NCBI GenBank assembly: GCA_963793825.1
Contig: CAWCBE010000005.1
Location: forward strand, 171,487 to 235,486
DNA length: 64,000 nucleotides
Origin: RYN-230 sp963793825
GTDB lineage: Bacteria; Actinomycetota; Actinomycetes; Streptosporangiales; Streptosporangiaceae
Direction: 5' to 3'
Shown here: positions 51,586 through 60,803 of the stretch, piece by piece
How positions within the stretch are numbered: the first letter of the stretch is position 1
How the letters are laid out: the number at the start of each line of letters is the position of its first letter
Position numbers and translations under genes: made by a program
Notes under the pieces: generated by a model
Told to the model about the DNA's origin: nothing
Seen by the model: only the letters and a program-made list of their open reading frames with translations
The model's database searches: none

Positions 51586-52397
51586 GGCGCGGCCCGGCCG
51601 GCCCGGGGCGGCTGCGCGGCGCGGGCGGCCCAGCGGGCGCCGTGCCGCTCGATGACCAGTGGCAGGCCGAAGCACTTGGACAGGTGCTGCGCGGTGAGCA
51701 CGTCGGCCACCGGGCCGGCGGCCAGCACCGCGCCGCGGCGCAGCAGCATCGCGTGCGTGAAGTCCTCGGGCACTTCCTCGACGTGGTGGGTGACCATCAC
51801 CATGGTCGGCGCCAGCGGGTCGCGGGCCAGCATGGCGATCCGGCGCAGCAGGTCCTCCCGGCCGCCGAGGTCCAGCCCGGCGGCCGGCTCATCGAGCAGC
51901 AGCAGTTCCGGGTCCGGCATGAGCGCGCGGGCGATCTGCACCCGCTTGCGCTCCCCCTCAGACAGTGTGCTGAACCGGCGCCGGATCAGGTGCGCGCAGC
52001 CGAGGGCGTCCAGCAGTTCCACCGCCCGGGTCACGTCGGAGGACTCGTAGTCCTCCTTCCACCGGCCGACAATCGCGTAGGAGGCGGTCAGCACCAGGTC
52101 GATGACCTTCTCGGCGGGCGGCACCCGGTCCGCGACCGCCGCGCTGGCCAGCCCGATCCGCGGCCGCAGCTCGAATACGTCCGTCTCGCCCAGGCGGCAG
52201 CCCAGGATCTCGGCGGTGCCCTCGGAGGGGAACAACTGGCACCCGGCCACCTGCAGCAGCGTGGTCTTCCCGGCCCCGTTGGGCCCGATGATGACCCACC
52301 GCTCGTCGTCGTGCACCGTCCAGTCCACGTCGCGGAGCAGCATCGACCCGCCGCGCCGGATCCCGGCACCGCGCAGCCGCACCACTTCGTCGGACAT
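51582..52397 (-). CDS. Orphan ABC ATP-binding protein, iron/Mn-uptake-like or ModF-like subfamily
   Basis: 271 residues: Walker A GPNGAGKTT, signature LSEGERKRVQIARAL, Walker B LLLLDEP, D-loop AAGLDLGGRE and H-loop VTHHVEEVP. The LSEGE signature and THHVEE wording match a stand-alone actinobacterial ABC group resembling ModF/YlmA. No permease gene is adjacent, only the small overlapping gene. ATG 52397 follows GGAGGGAGC by 3 bases and fits homologues better than an upstream start. Confidence 0.88.
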   Translation of the reverse strand: MSDEVVRLRGAGIRRGGSMLLRDVDWTVHDDERWVIIGPNGAGKTTLLQVAGCQLFPSEGTAEILGCRLGETDVFELRPRIGLASAAVADRVPPAEKVIDLVLTASYAIVGRWKEDYESSDVTRAVELLDALGCAHLIRRRFSTLSEGERKRVQIARALMPDPELLLLDEPAAGLDLGGREDLLRRIAMLARDPLAPTMVMVTHHVEEVPEDFTHAMLLRRGAVLAAGPVADVLTAQHLSKCFGLPLVIERHGARWAARAAQPPRAGRAAP

Positions 52398-52525
52398 CCA
52401 GCTCCCTCCAGCAGCGCGCCTCGCAGCGGGCGAGCGCAACTCGTTCAGAATGAACTTACGTCATGGCGCGGCGGGCGGCCCAGCCGTGCCTGCGCGCCAC
52501 TCCGGCCAGGTAGCGTTGGGCACCG

Positions 52526-53746
52526 ATGGACGCCGCGCAGACTACTCTCCTGGTCACCCTGACCGGCCGGGACAGGCCGGGAGTGACTTCCCGGCTGTTC
52601 TCCGCCCTGGCCGGGGATGAGCTGACCGTGCTGGACATCGAGCAGGTCGTGATCCGGGGCCGCCTGGTGCTGGGAGCCCTGCTCGGCTGCGGCGCCGACC
52701 CGGACCTGACCGCGATCCACCGGGCCGTCCGGGGCCTGGCCGCCGACCTGGGGCTGGATGCCGAGATCACCATGGGTTCCGGCGAGCCGGACCGGCGGCG
52801 GGGCCGGCTGCACGTCACGGTGCTGGGCAGCTCGCTGGCCCCGGCCGCGGTGGCGGCCATCGCCGGGCGGATCGCCGCCAGCGGGGCGAACATCGACCGT
52901 ATCCAGCGCCTCGCGCACCGTCCGGTAACCTGCATCGAGCTGGACGTCTCCGGCGCGGACCCGGGCACGCTCCGGGTCGCGCTGGCCCGTGAGGCCACCC
53001 AGCAGGGCGTGGACGTCGCGGTGCAGCCCGGCGGGCTGCACCGCCGGGCCATGCGGCTGGTGGTGATGGACGTCGACTCCACGCTCATCGCCGGCGAGGT
53101 GATCGACCTGCTCGCCGCGCGGGCCGGCTGCGCCGGGCAGATGGCCAAGATCACGGATGCGGCCATGCGCGGCGAGCTCGACTTCACCGCCTCGCTCCGG
53201 GAACGGGTCGCCATGCTGGCCGGGCTGGAGGAGACCGCGCTGCAGGAAGTCCGCGCGCAGCTGCGGCTCGCCCCGGGGGCCCGCACCCTGATCCGCACCC
53301 TGCGCCGGCTCGGGTACCGCTGCGGGATCGTCAGCGGCGGGTTCACTCAGATCACCGACCCGCTCGCCGCCGACCTGGGCATCGACTACACGGCGGCCAA
53401 CACGCTGGAGATCACCGGCGGGAAGCTGACCGGCCAGCTGGCCGGGCCGGTCATCGACCGGGCCGGGAAGGCCGACGCGCTGCGGCGGTTCGCGGCGCAG
53501 ACGGGCATCCCGGTCAGCCAGGCGGTGGCGGTCGGGGACGGCGCCAACGACCTGGACATGATCGCCGCGGCCGGCCTCGGCGTGGCGTTCAACGCCCGGC
53601 AGGTGGTCCGGGACGCGGCGGACGCCTCGGTCAGCGTGCCCTACCTGGACACCGTGCTGTACCTGCTGGGCGTGTCCCGGGACGACGTCGAGGCCGCGGA
53701 GGAGGGTGACCCCCCGGCGGGGGAATCACCGGCCCGGGACGCCTGA
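52526..53746 (+). CDS. serB: Phosphoserine phosphatase with N-terminal ACT domains
   Basis: Last step of serine synthesis. 406 residues: two ACT-like domains (about 5-80 and 94-165; LVTLTGRDRPGVTSRLFSAL opens the first) and a HAD phosphatase (175-385) with nucleophile and acid D182 and D184 in VVMDVDSTLI, GIVSGGFTQITDPLA, Lys in RAGKADALRRF and VGDGANDLDMI. This is the SerB2-like layout in which serine can bind the ACT domains. Start ATG 52526. It overlaps the convergent phosphatase gene by 21 bases. Confidence 0.95.
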   Translation: MDAAQTTLLVTLTGRDRPGVTSRLFSALAGDELTVLDIEQVVIRGRLVLGALLGCGADPDLTAIHRAVRGLAADLGLDAEITMGSGEPDRRRGRLHVTVLGSSLAPAAVAAIAGRIAASGANIDRIQRLAHRPVTCIELDVSGADPGTLRVALAREATQQGVDVAVQPGGLHRRAMRLVVMDVDSTLIAGEVIDLLAARAGCAGQMAKITDAAMRGELDFTASLRERVAMLAGLEETALQEVRAQLRLAPGARTLIRTLRRLGYRCGIVSGGFTQITDPLAADLGIDYTAANTLEITGGKLTGQLAGPVIDRAGKADALRRFAAQTGIPVSQAVAVGDGANDLDMIAAAGLGVAFNARQVVRDAADASVSVPYLDTVLYLLGVSRDDVEAAEEGDPPAGESPARDA

Positions 53747-54247
53747 GCCTTTCTTCGGTGTCCAGTACCCGGCCAGGGTCCCCGACCCGGGAGCTAGCTG
53801 CGCCCAGTCACCGCCGAACTCGATGACCGCGATCGCTGAGGTGGGGAAGGTCAGGCCGGATTCAGCCGCCAGGCTGGCCGCCAGTTGCGCGGCCCCCGGG
53901 TTGTGCCCGACGAGGGCCAGGATGGCGACGTCGGCGGGGGCCTCCTGGACCACCGAGATCAGGCCGTCCGCGCTGGCCTCATACAGCCGGGCGTCGTAGT
54001 ACACCGCGCCGGCCTCTTCCCCGGCCCAGCCCAGCTGGTCGCTGGCGAGGTCCCAGGTCTGCCTGGTCCGCTGGGCGATCGAGCAGAGCACGAGGTCGGG
54101 GATGAGGCCCTCGTCGCGCAGCCAGCGGCCCGCCGCGGCCGCATCCCGCTCGCCGCGGGCCGACAACGGCCGGTCCACATCCGCGGTATCCGGCGGGTAG
54201 GCCGATTTGCTGTGCCGCAGCACCACCAACGTGCGCACATTCCCCAT
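53726..54247 (-). CDS. SixA-like histidine phosphatase
   Basis: 173 residues of the histidine phosphatase superfamily: LVVLRHSKSAYP carries the phosphorylated His (H12), LSARGERDA and LALVGHNPGAAQLA the second conserved His. Small size and RHxKS wording place it with SixA-type phosphatases, which remove phosphate from His on phosphotransfer proteins, though other phosphoesters are possible. ATG 54247 is the family start; sequence upstream in frame is not coding. Converges on serB. Confidence 0.88.
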   Translation of the reverse strand: MGNVRTLVVLRHSKSAYPPDTADVDRPLSARGERDAAAAGRWLRDEGLIPDLVLCSIAQRTRQTWDLASDQLGWAGEEAGAVYYDARLYEASADGLISVVQEAPADVAILALVGHNPGAAQLAASLAAESGLTFPTSAIAVIEFGGDWAQLAPGSGTLAGYWTPKKGSGVPGR

Positions 54248-54338
54248 GTCCCAAGTATCCCAGCAAGCCACTCCGGGAACGCGGATCCCCCGGCCAGCTG
54301 GCGGTGACCGGGGGATCGGGAGCGCTATGCGGGAGAAG

Positions 54339-56693
54339 TCAGCCCGCGGTGGTCGGCGCGGTGGCCGGCCCCGGGGCCTCGGTGCCACCGCTGCCCGTGC
54401 TGTCCGCCGGGCCGTCCGCCGGCGGGCCGCCGGTCGCCACGCTGGTGGACCGCCGCTTGGAGATCACGACGGCGGCCACCACGATGGCCACCGCGCCGAT
54501 CGCCACCCCGGCCCGCAGCCCCGCGTCGTGGCTGTACTTGACGACGCTGGTGGCGATCAGCAGCGAGACCAGGTTCATCACCTTGATCAGCGGGTTGATG
54601 GCCGGGCCCGCGGTGTCCTTGAACGGGTCACCGACCGTGTCGCCGATGATGGTCGCCTCATGCGCCTCGGAACCCTTGCCGCCGTAGTTGCCGTCCTCGA
54701 CGAGCTTCTTGGCGTTGTCCCACGCACCGCCGGAGTTGGCCAGGAACACGGCCATCAGCGCGCCGGCCGCGATGGCGCCAGCCAGGTAGGCGCCGAGCGG
54801 CCCGTAGCCGAACGCGAAGCCGACGGCGATCGGGGTGAGCACCGCCATCAGGCCCGGCGTGGCCAGTTCACGCAGCGAGTCCTTGGTGCAGATGTCCACC
54901 ACCCGGCCATACTCGGGCTTCTCGGTGAAGTCCATGATCCCCGGATGATTACGGAACTGCTCACGCACCTCGTAGACGACCTGGCCGGCCGCCCGGCCCA
55001 CCGCCATGATCAGCAGGCCGGCGAAGTAGAACACGACGCACGCGCCGATGATGACGCCGACCAGGACATTGGGATGGTCCACCGACAGGTTGAAGGTGCC
55101 GCCCTTGATGCCGAGCGCTTGCACCACCGTGGTGCGGAACGAGCCGAACAGCGCGGTGGCGGCGAGCACCGCGGTGGCGATCGCGATGCCCTTGGTGATG
55201 GCCTTGGTGGTGTTGCCCACCGCGTCCAGCTTGGTGAGCACCTGGGCGCCGTCGCCGGTCACGTCGCCGGACATCTCGGCGATGCCCTGCGCGTTGTCCG
55301 AGACCGGGCCGAACGTGTCCATCGACACGATGACGCCCACCGTGGTCAGCAGGCCGGTGCCGGCCAGCGCCACCGCGAACAGGGCCAGGGTCGCGTTACC
55401 GGTGCCGAGCAGGAAGGCCGCGTAGACCGCCCCGCCGATGAGCAGCGCCGAGTACACGGCCGACTCCAGGCCGATCGAGATGCCGGACAGGATGACGGTG
55501 GCCGCGCCGGTCAGCGAGCTTTCCCCGATCTCACGGACCGGCTTGCGGTTGGTCTCGGTGAAGTACCCGGTCAGCAGCTGGATGGCGCTGGCCAGCACCA
55601 GGCCGATGATGACCGCGCCGATGGCCAGCAACCGCGGGCTGCCGCCGTGGGTCAGGATCGAATGGTCGGTCAGCCCCTTGAACTCGCTGAACTTGGCGGG
55701 CAGGTAGAGGAACGAAGCGCCGATCACCAGCACCAGCGAGATGACCGCGGAGATGAAGAAGCCCCGGTTGATGGCGGTCATCCCGCTCCGGTCACCCTTG
55801 CGCGGCATCGTCACGAAGATCCCCGCCACCGCGGTGATCACGCCGATCATCGGGATGATCAGCGGGAAGACGAGGCCATCGTTGCCGAACGCCGCCTTGC
55901 CCAGGATGAGCGCCGCGACCAGCATGACCGCGTAGGACTCGAACAGGTCGGCGGCCATCCCGGCGCAGTCACCCACGTTGTCACCGACGTTGTCGGCGAT
56001 GGTGGCCGCGTTGCGCGGGTCGTCCTCGGGGATGCCCTTCTCAACCTTGCCGACCAGGTCGGCACCCACGTCGGCGGCCTTGGTGAAGATGCCGCCGCCG
56101 ACTCGCATGAACATCGCGAGCAGCGCCGCGCCGAAGCCGAAGCCCTCCAGCACACTCGGCGCGTTCTCCCGGTACAGGATCACCACGAGCGCGGCGCCGA
56201 ACAGGCCCAGCCCGACCGTGAACATGCCGGCCACGCCGCCGGTGCGGAACGCGATCCGCATCGCGGGCCGCTCACCGTCAAACCCGGCCCGGGCCGCGGC
56301 GGCCACCCGGACGTTGCCGCGGACGGCCAGGGACATCCCGGTGAACCCGGTCAGCCCCGAGAACAAGGCGCCAATCAGAAAGAAGATGCTGCGGCCCCAG
56401 CGCACCGAGGAGCCGTCGGCCGGCAGCAGCAACAGCACGAAGAAAATGATCACAACAAAAACGCCGAGCGTGCGGAACTGGCGCCGCAGGTAGGCGGCGG
56501 CGCCCTCCTGGACCGCCCGGGCGATCTCCTGCATCCGTTCGGTGCCCTGGCTGGCGGCGAGTACCTCCCGCACCAGGACCCCGGCCACGGCGAGCGCGAG
56601 CAGCGCGACGACGGCGACGACAACAACCCAGGTCAAGTTGGAGCCGGTCACACCCACCGCACCGCCCCCAGCGGCAAGACTGAGCCCAGACAT
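54339..56693 (-). CDS. hppA: K+-independent membrane proton-translocating pyrophosphatase
   Basis: 784 residues, about 16 helices. Pumps H+ using cytosolic pyrophosphate. The substrate motifs are all present: DVGADLVGKVE, DNVGDNVGDCAGMAADLFE and GDTVGDPFKDTAGPAINPL. Lys in GNTTKAITKG marks the K+-independent, proton-pumping type (K+-dependent members have Ala). AGGAGG 4 bases before ATG 56693 is a very strong ribosome site. Order hppA, anti-sigma-like gene, bldG, helicase matches Streptomyces. The C-terminal 35 residues are a Gly/Pro/Thr tail. Confidence 0.97.
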   Translation of the reverse strand: MSGLSLAAGGGAVGVTGSNLTWVVVVAVVALLALAVAGVLVREVLAASQGTERMQEIARAVQEGAAAYLRRQFRTLGVFVVIIFFVLLLLPADGSSVRWGRSIFFLIGALFSGLTGFTGMSLAVRGNVRVAAAARAGFDGERPAMRIAFRTGGVAGMFTVGLGLFGAALVVILYRENAPSVLEGFGFGAALLAMFMRVGGGIFTKAADVGADLVGKVEKGIPEDDPRNAATIADNVGDNVGDCAGMAADLFESYAVMLVAALILGKAAFGNDGLVFPLIIPMIGVITAVAGIFVTMPRKGDRSGMTAINRGFFISAVISLVLVIGASFLYLPAKFSEFKGLTDHSILTHGGSPRLLAIGAVIIGLVLASAIQLLTGYFTETNRKPVREIGESSLTGAATVILSGISIGLESAVYSALLIGGAVYAAFLLGTGNATLALFAVALAGTGLLTTVGVIVSMDTFGPVSDNAQGIAEMSGDVTGDGAQVLTKLDAVGNTTKAITKGIAIATAVLAATALFGSFRTTVVQALGIKGGTFNLSVDHPNVLVGVIIGACVVFYFAGLLIMAVGRAAGQVVYEVREQFRNHPGIMDFTEKPEYGRVVDICTKDSLRELATPGLMAVLTPIAVGFAFGYGPLGAYLAGAIAAGALMAVFLANSGGAWDNAKKLVEDGNYGGKGSEAHEATIIGDTVGDPFKDTAGPAINPLIKVMNLVSLLIATSVVKYSHDAGLRAGVAIGAVAIVVAAVVISKRRSTSVATGGPPADGPADSTGSGGTEAPGPATAPTTAG

Positions 56694-57096
56694 CTGTCCT
56701 CCTAGACAGGGGCAGCTGGCCTTCCGGACGCGGCTTGCGCCAGCGCGGTCATTGGTGACTCAGCACCAACCGGCCAGCATGGTCATCAGTCTCGCTACGA
56801 GCACTGGGTAACCAGTCATGCACGCCTAGGACAGGCACAGTGCCTAAAAAGCAGTGCCGGGAGTCTACGCACGTCGGCCGCGGAACGCGAAGTGGGGTCA
56901 CGGTCCAGCGGCACTGCTGCGCATCGCCCCCGCACAGGTAATCACATAAATGCTGCCGGTAGCAGACATGCGGGCACATCCACGCGGCGCGGCGGTGTGA
57001 CTTCCGCCGCTTCCGGCCCGCGGCCAGGCCAGCGTGGCCCGTCACCGCCGTCCGGCCGTGCGCCGCGCCCGGCCGTGCGCCGCGCCCGGCGGCCCG
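56694..57096. promoter_or_regulatory. hppA leader and promoter region (403 bp)
   Basis: No gene seen. In the hppA mRNA CUGUC and GACAG (complement of 56694-56709) can pair with most of the AGGAGG ribosome site in the loop, directly before the start codon. A second inverted repeat TTGGTG (56752-56757) / CACCAA (56764-56769) lies further upstream and may be an operator. 56800-57096 has no clear elements apart from Arg-rich simple repeats (CCGTGCGCCGCGCCC twice near 57056-57086). Confidence 0.5.
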
Positions 57097-57573
57097 TCAG
57101 GCCGTTCGGCCGCCCGACGGCCAGCTCATCGTGATGCTCAGCCCGGCCGGAGTGCGGGTGATCTGAACATCATCGGCCAGGCCGGCGATCACCGCGAGCC
57201 CCAGGCCATAGGGCGGGACCGCGCCCGCCTCGGCCGGCCCCGTGCTGCCGTTCGCCGCCCCGTTGGCCGGCGGCCGCCACCCGGACGGCTCACCGGGAAT
57301 CTCGTCGGCACCCTCCGGCCCGGCCGCGGCCGCGTCGGTGACCACTACCTCGAACCGCCCGTCGGCCCCGGTCAGCTCGATGCGGACCGGCTCGGACGGA
57401 CATTGCGCCTGGTGCGCCTCGACCGCGCGGGAGCACGCCTCACCGACCGCGAGGCGGACCTCATCGAGGAGTGCCTCATCGACGCCGCTGCGCCGGGCGA
57501 CCGCGGTCGCGACCAGCCGGGCCGTGCGCACGTGCACGGGCAGCGGCGTGAAGCTCATTTCGACAGTAGCCAT
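57097..57573 (-). CDS. Anti-sigma-factor-like HATPase (RsbW family), probable BldG partner
   Basis: 158 residues with a GHKL ATP-binding fold: the N-box region LAVGEACSRAVEAH has Arg where kinases have the Mg2+-binding Asn, and the G-box is PYGLGLAVIAGLADDV. The Asn loss suggests weak or absent kinase activity. An inserted Gly/Pro/Ala stretch (about 95-120) separates the halves. It follows bldG by 29 bp on the same strand, the arrangement of the Streptomyces bldG locus, so it likely binds the STAS protein or a sigma factor. Confidence 0.87.
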   Translation of the reverse strand: MATVEMSFTPLPVHVRTARLVATAVARRSGVDEALLDEVRLAVGEACSRAVEAHQAQCPSEPVRIELTGADGRFEVVVTDAAAAGPEGADEIPGEPSGWRPPANGAANGSTGPAEAGAVPPYGLGLAVIAGLADDVQITRTPAGLSITMSWPSGGRTA

Positions 57574-57602
57574 GGGGCTCGGACCCGGAACGGTTGACTC
57601 CG

Positions 57603-57953
57603 CTACTTCTCGGACTTCCGCGCCCCGATGGCCGCATCGACCGTTTCGTGGATCCCGAACACCTTGGTCAGGCCGGTGATCCGGAAGATCTTGAGGATGC
57701 GCTCCTGGGTGCAGACCAGATCCAGCGATCCGTCATGGGCACGGACCCGCTTGAGGCCGCCAACCAGGACCCCCAGGCCCGTCGAGTCCAGGAACTCGAC
57801 CTTTTCCATGTTCACCACGAGCTGGTAGTGCCCGTTATTCACCAGCTCGATGAGCAGCTCGCGGAGCCGTGGCGCGGTGTAGACGTCGATCTCGCCTTCA
57901 ACGTCGACGACCTCGATCCCATCCCTGGTGTGGTGGTCAAGCTTCAGGTCCAC
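57603..57953 (-). CDS. bldG: STAS-domain anti-sigma factor antagonist, BldG-like
   Basis: 116 residues. The STAS fold has the phosphorylation loop FLDSTGLGVLVGGLKR with S57, the same position as the phosphorylated serine of Streptomyces BldG. When unphosphorylated it should bind an anti-sigma factor and free a stress or developmental sigma factor. GTG 57953 has GGAGG 4 bases upstream; the longer open frame has no family match. Divergent from the DUF1998 helicase, as in Streptomyces. Confidence 0.94.
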   Translation of the reverse strand: MDLKLDHHTRDGIEVVDVEGEIDVYTAPRLRELLIELVNNGHYQLVVNMEKVEFLDSTGLGVLVGGLKRVRAHDGSLDLVCTQERILKIFRITGLTKVFGIHETVDAAIGARKSEK

Positions 57954-58137
57954 TAATCCTCCAGCGCCGTACAGCCTTGTTCTGATCGGGCCCGTGATCG
58001 GCTTCGCCACCGGCCGCCCGAGCGCGGAGCCGGCACCCGGGAAGGGCGGCTGCTCCCGTCGCGCATTCAACCACGCTCTGAGGTCATGTCTACACGAGTT
58101 CACGCTTCGAGGCACCTCGGGCGCAGATGTCACCCTG

Positions 58138-58173
58138 GGAGCCAATGACTTGTCACACTAGGAGCCAATGACT
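58138..58173 (+). promoter_or_regulatory. Duplicated ribosome site plus start, creating an 8-codon upstream ORF
   Basis: GGAGCCAATGACT occurs at 58138-58150 and again at 58161-58173. The first copy opens a frame of eight codons (ATG at 58145) whose TGA overlaps the helicase ATG at 58168 as ATGA. Ribosomes ending the short frame could restart on the helicase gene. Confidence 0.7.
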
Positions 58174-60576
58174 GCGCTGACTCCGCTGCTTCCCGGCGAA
58201 TCCCACAGCTTGCCTGGCCACGATGCCCGCCGCGGGCCCGCCGCGGGCCCGGCCGGGCCCGGCCGGGCCGTCCAGCTTGCGCATGCTTCCCCCGCGGATG
58301 TCGTGCTGCGCCACGGTGCGCAGTCGGGACGGTTGATTCACGTAGAGTACATCCCTGGTTGCGGAGGGCAGCGGGTGCCCTGGCCCGGGTGGGTGCCGGG
58401 CACGCTCACCGGGGCACTGTCCGCGGCTGGCGTGCCCGCGCCCTGGGCGCATCAGGCCGCCATGGCTGACCACGCCCGGGCCGGCCGCGACGTGATCATC
58501 TCGACCGGGCCCGCCTCCGGCAAGTCACTTGGCTTCCTGCTGCCCGCGCTCACCGGGGTGCTGGACGGCGGCACCGCCCTCTACCTGGCGCCGACCCGGG
58601 CGCTCGCCGCCGACCAGCTGCGCGCCCTCGCCGGGCTGGGACTGCCCGGCGTGCGGCCCGCCGTGGTAGACGGCGAGACTCCCGTGCCGCAGCGCGAATG
58701 GGCCCGCAGCCACGCGAACTACCTGCTCACCACGCCCGACATGCTGCACCAGACGCTGCTGCCCCGGCATGCCCGGTGGAACGGGTTCTTCCGGCGGCTC
58801 CGCTACATCATCGTGGATGAGTGCCACACCTACCGTGGCGTGTTCGGCTCCCAGGTGGCGCAGGTGCTGCGGCGGCTGCACCGGGTCGCCGGGCACCACC
58901 GCGGGGAGTACCCGGTGTTCCTGCTCGCCTCGGCCACGGTGAGCGACCCGGCCAGCTGCGCGGCGCTGCTCACCGGGCGGGCCGCCGAGGCGGTGACCGT
59001 GAGCACCGCGCCGCGGGGCCCGGTCACGTTCGCGCTGTGGGAGCCCCCGCTGACCCCCGGCCGCGGGGAGAGGGGCGCGCCGGTGCGCCGCAGCGCCACC
59101 GCCGAGGCGGCGGTGCTGCTGGCCAGCCTGGTGGCGGAGGCCGTCCCGGCCCTGGCGTTCACCCGCTCACGCCGGGGCGCGGAGGCGGTGGCCATGGCGG
59201 CCCGCCGGGTCCTGCGGGAATCCGGCGCCCGCGGCCAGTGCGAGCGCGTGGCGGCCTACCGCTCCGGCTACCTCGGTGCGGAACGCCGGGCCCTGGAGCA
59301 GGGCCTGCGCAGCGGCGCCATCACCGGGCTGGCCACCACCACGGCGCTGGAACTCGGCGTGGACATCGCCGGCCTGGACGCGGTGCTCATCGCCGGCTGG
59401 CCGGGTACCCGGGCGGCGCTGTGGCAGCAGGCGGGGCGGGCCGGGCGGGCCGGGCGGCATGCGGTGGTCGTGCTCATCGCCCGGGATGACCCGCTGGACA
59501 CCTACCTGGTGCATCATCCGGCCGCGCTGCTGCACCGGCCGGTGGAGGCGACGGTGCTGGACCCGGGCAACCCCTACGTGCTCGCCCCGCACCTGTGCGC
59601 GGCCGCGGCCGAACTCCCGCTCACCGACGCCGACCTGGCCCGCTTCGGCCCCGGTGCGGCCCAGGTGGCGGGCGCGCTGGCGCGCCGCGGACTGCTCCGG
59701 CGCCGGGACGGCGGCCTGTACTGGGCCAGCCGCGGCCGGCCGTCCCGGGACGGGCTCCGCGGGACCGGGAGCCGCCCGGTGAAGATCGTGGAGCAGCCGA
59801 CCGGGCGGCTGGTCGGCACGGTGGACGAACCGTCCGCGCACCTGCTGGTGCACGACGGTGCGGTCTACCCGCACCAGGGCGAGATGTACCTGGTGGACGC
59901 CCTGGACCTGGCCGAGGGAGTAGCCCTGGTGCAGCCCGCCGATCCGGGGTACACCACCTCGGCCCGCCAGGTCACCGCCATCGAGGTGGCCCGCGAGCTG
60001 CGCCAGGACGGCTGGGGCGGCGCGGCCATCCACTTCGGCGATGTGCAGGTGCGCCGGCAGGTGGTCGGGTACGTCCGGCACACCGCGCGGACCGGGCGGC
60101 CGCTCGGGCAGGTCCCGCTCACCCTGCCGCCCCAGACGCTGCGCACCCGGGCCGTCTGGTGGACGGTCCCCGCCGCGCAGCGCGCCGCCCTGCTCGCCCG
60201 CGGGGTGGACCTGGCCGGGGCCGCCCACGCGGCGGAGCACGCCTCGATCGGGCTGCTGCCCCTCTTCGCTGCCTGCGACCGGTGGGATGTCGGCGGGGTT
60301 TCCGCCGATTCCCACCCGGCCACGGGGCAACTCACCGTTTTCGTGTATGACGGGCATGATGGGGGGGCCGGCTTCGCGGAGCGCGGTTACGCCGCGGCAC
60401 GTGAGTGGCTGGCGGCGAGCGCGGACGCGATACGGGACTGTGAGTGCCAGAGTGGCTGCCCATCCTGCATCCAGTCACCGAAATGCGGAAATGGCAATGA
60501 GCCCCTTTCTAAGCAGGGCGCCGTGGTGCTGCTGGAGTGCCTGCTGGGGCGGCCTGCACCGGGGGCGGGCGGCTGA
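58168..60576 (+). CDS. DEAD/DEAH-box helicase with C-terminal DUF1998 zinc-binding domain
   Basis: 802 residues, superfamily 2. Walker A STGPASGKS, motif II DECH, motif III ASAT, motif VI QQAGRAGRAGR. The C-terminal half ends in the four-Cys cluster CECQSGCPSCIQSPKC (zinc or Fe-S), the DUF1998/MrfA-Hrq1 layout. MrfA of Bacillus repairs mitomycin damage, so a repair helicase moving on single-stranded DNA is plausible. GGAG 4 bases before ATG 58168. Divergent from bldG. Confidence 0.93.
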   Translation: MTALTPLLPGESHSLPGHDARRGPAAGPAGPGRAVQLAHASPADVVLRHGAQSGRLIHVEYIPGCGGQRVPWPGWVPGTLTGALSAAGVPAPWAHQAAMADHARAGRDVIISTGPASGKSLGFLLPALTGVLDGGTALYLAPTRALAADQLRALAGLGLPGVRPAVVDGETPVPQREWARSHANYLLTTPDMLHQTLLPRHARWNGFFRRLRYIIVDECHTYRGVFGSQVAQVLRRLHRVAGHHRGEYPVFLLASATVSDPASCAALLTGRAAEAVTVSTAPRGPVTFALWEPPLTPGRGERGAPVRRSATAEAAVLLASLVAEAVPALAFTRSRRGAEAVAMAARRVLRESGARGQCERVAAYRSGYLGAERRALEQGLRSGAITGLATTTALELGVDIAGLDAVLIAGWPGTRAALWQQAGRAGRAGRHAVVVLIARDDPLDTYLVHHPAALLHRPVEATVLDPGNPYVLAPHLCAAAAELPLTDADLARFGPGAAQVAGALARRGLLRRRDGGLYWASRGRPSRDGLRGTGSRPVKIVEQPTGRLVGTVDEPSAHLLVHDGAVYPHQGEMYLVDALDLAEGVALVQPADPGYTTSARQVTAIEVARELRQDGWGGAAIHFGDVQVRRQVVGYVRHTARTGRPLGQVPLTLPPQTLRTRAVWWTVPAAQRAALLARGVDLAGAAHAAEHASIGLLPLFAACDRWDVGGVSADSHPATGQLTVFVYDGHDGGAGFAERGYAAAREWLAASADAIRDCECQSGCPSCIQSPKCGNGNEPLSKQGAVVLLECLLGRPAPGAGG

Positions 60577-60638
60577 GCCGGTGACCGGGCCGGCGCGGCC
60601 GGCGGCAGGCCGGTAGCCGTGGGCGGCGGCAGAAAAGG

Positions 60639-60673
60639 GGCGACCCCCGCCGGGGGGGATAGCGGGGGTCGCC
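60639..60673 (+). terminator. 12-bp perfect stem terminator after the helicase gene
   Basis: GGCGACCCCCGC (60639-60650) pairs with GCGGGGGTCGCC (60662-60673), 11-base loop, 62 bases after the stop. Followed by AAAC, no U-run. A strong intrinsic-type hairpin. Confidence 0.8.
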
Positions 60674-60680
60674 AAACGGT

Positions 60681-60704
60681 CCGGCTCCGGGGGGGCAGAG
60701 CCGG
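60681..60704 (+). terminator. Second hairpin in tandem
   Basis: CCGGCTC (60681-60687) pairs with GAGCCGG (60698-60704), 10-base loop with a G-run, 7 bases after the first terminator. Probably backs it up. Confidence 0.55.
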
Positions 60705-60803
60705 TCCCGCACTCAGTAAAGCCTACGTGTACTTCCGCCAAGTTACCAATCGGTCATCGCTCCTTACCGCGGATTGAAGGTTCCGGCCTTAAGCTCACCT
60801 GCT

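Noticed and set aside
54207..56705. Open frame of about 830 codons antisense to hppA
   Set aside because: Composition dominated by His, Asp, Gly, Arg and Gln; the minus strand encodes a complete pyrophosphatase.
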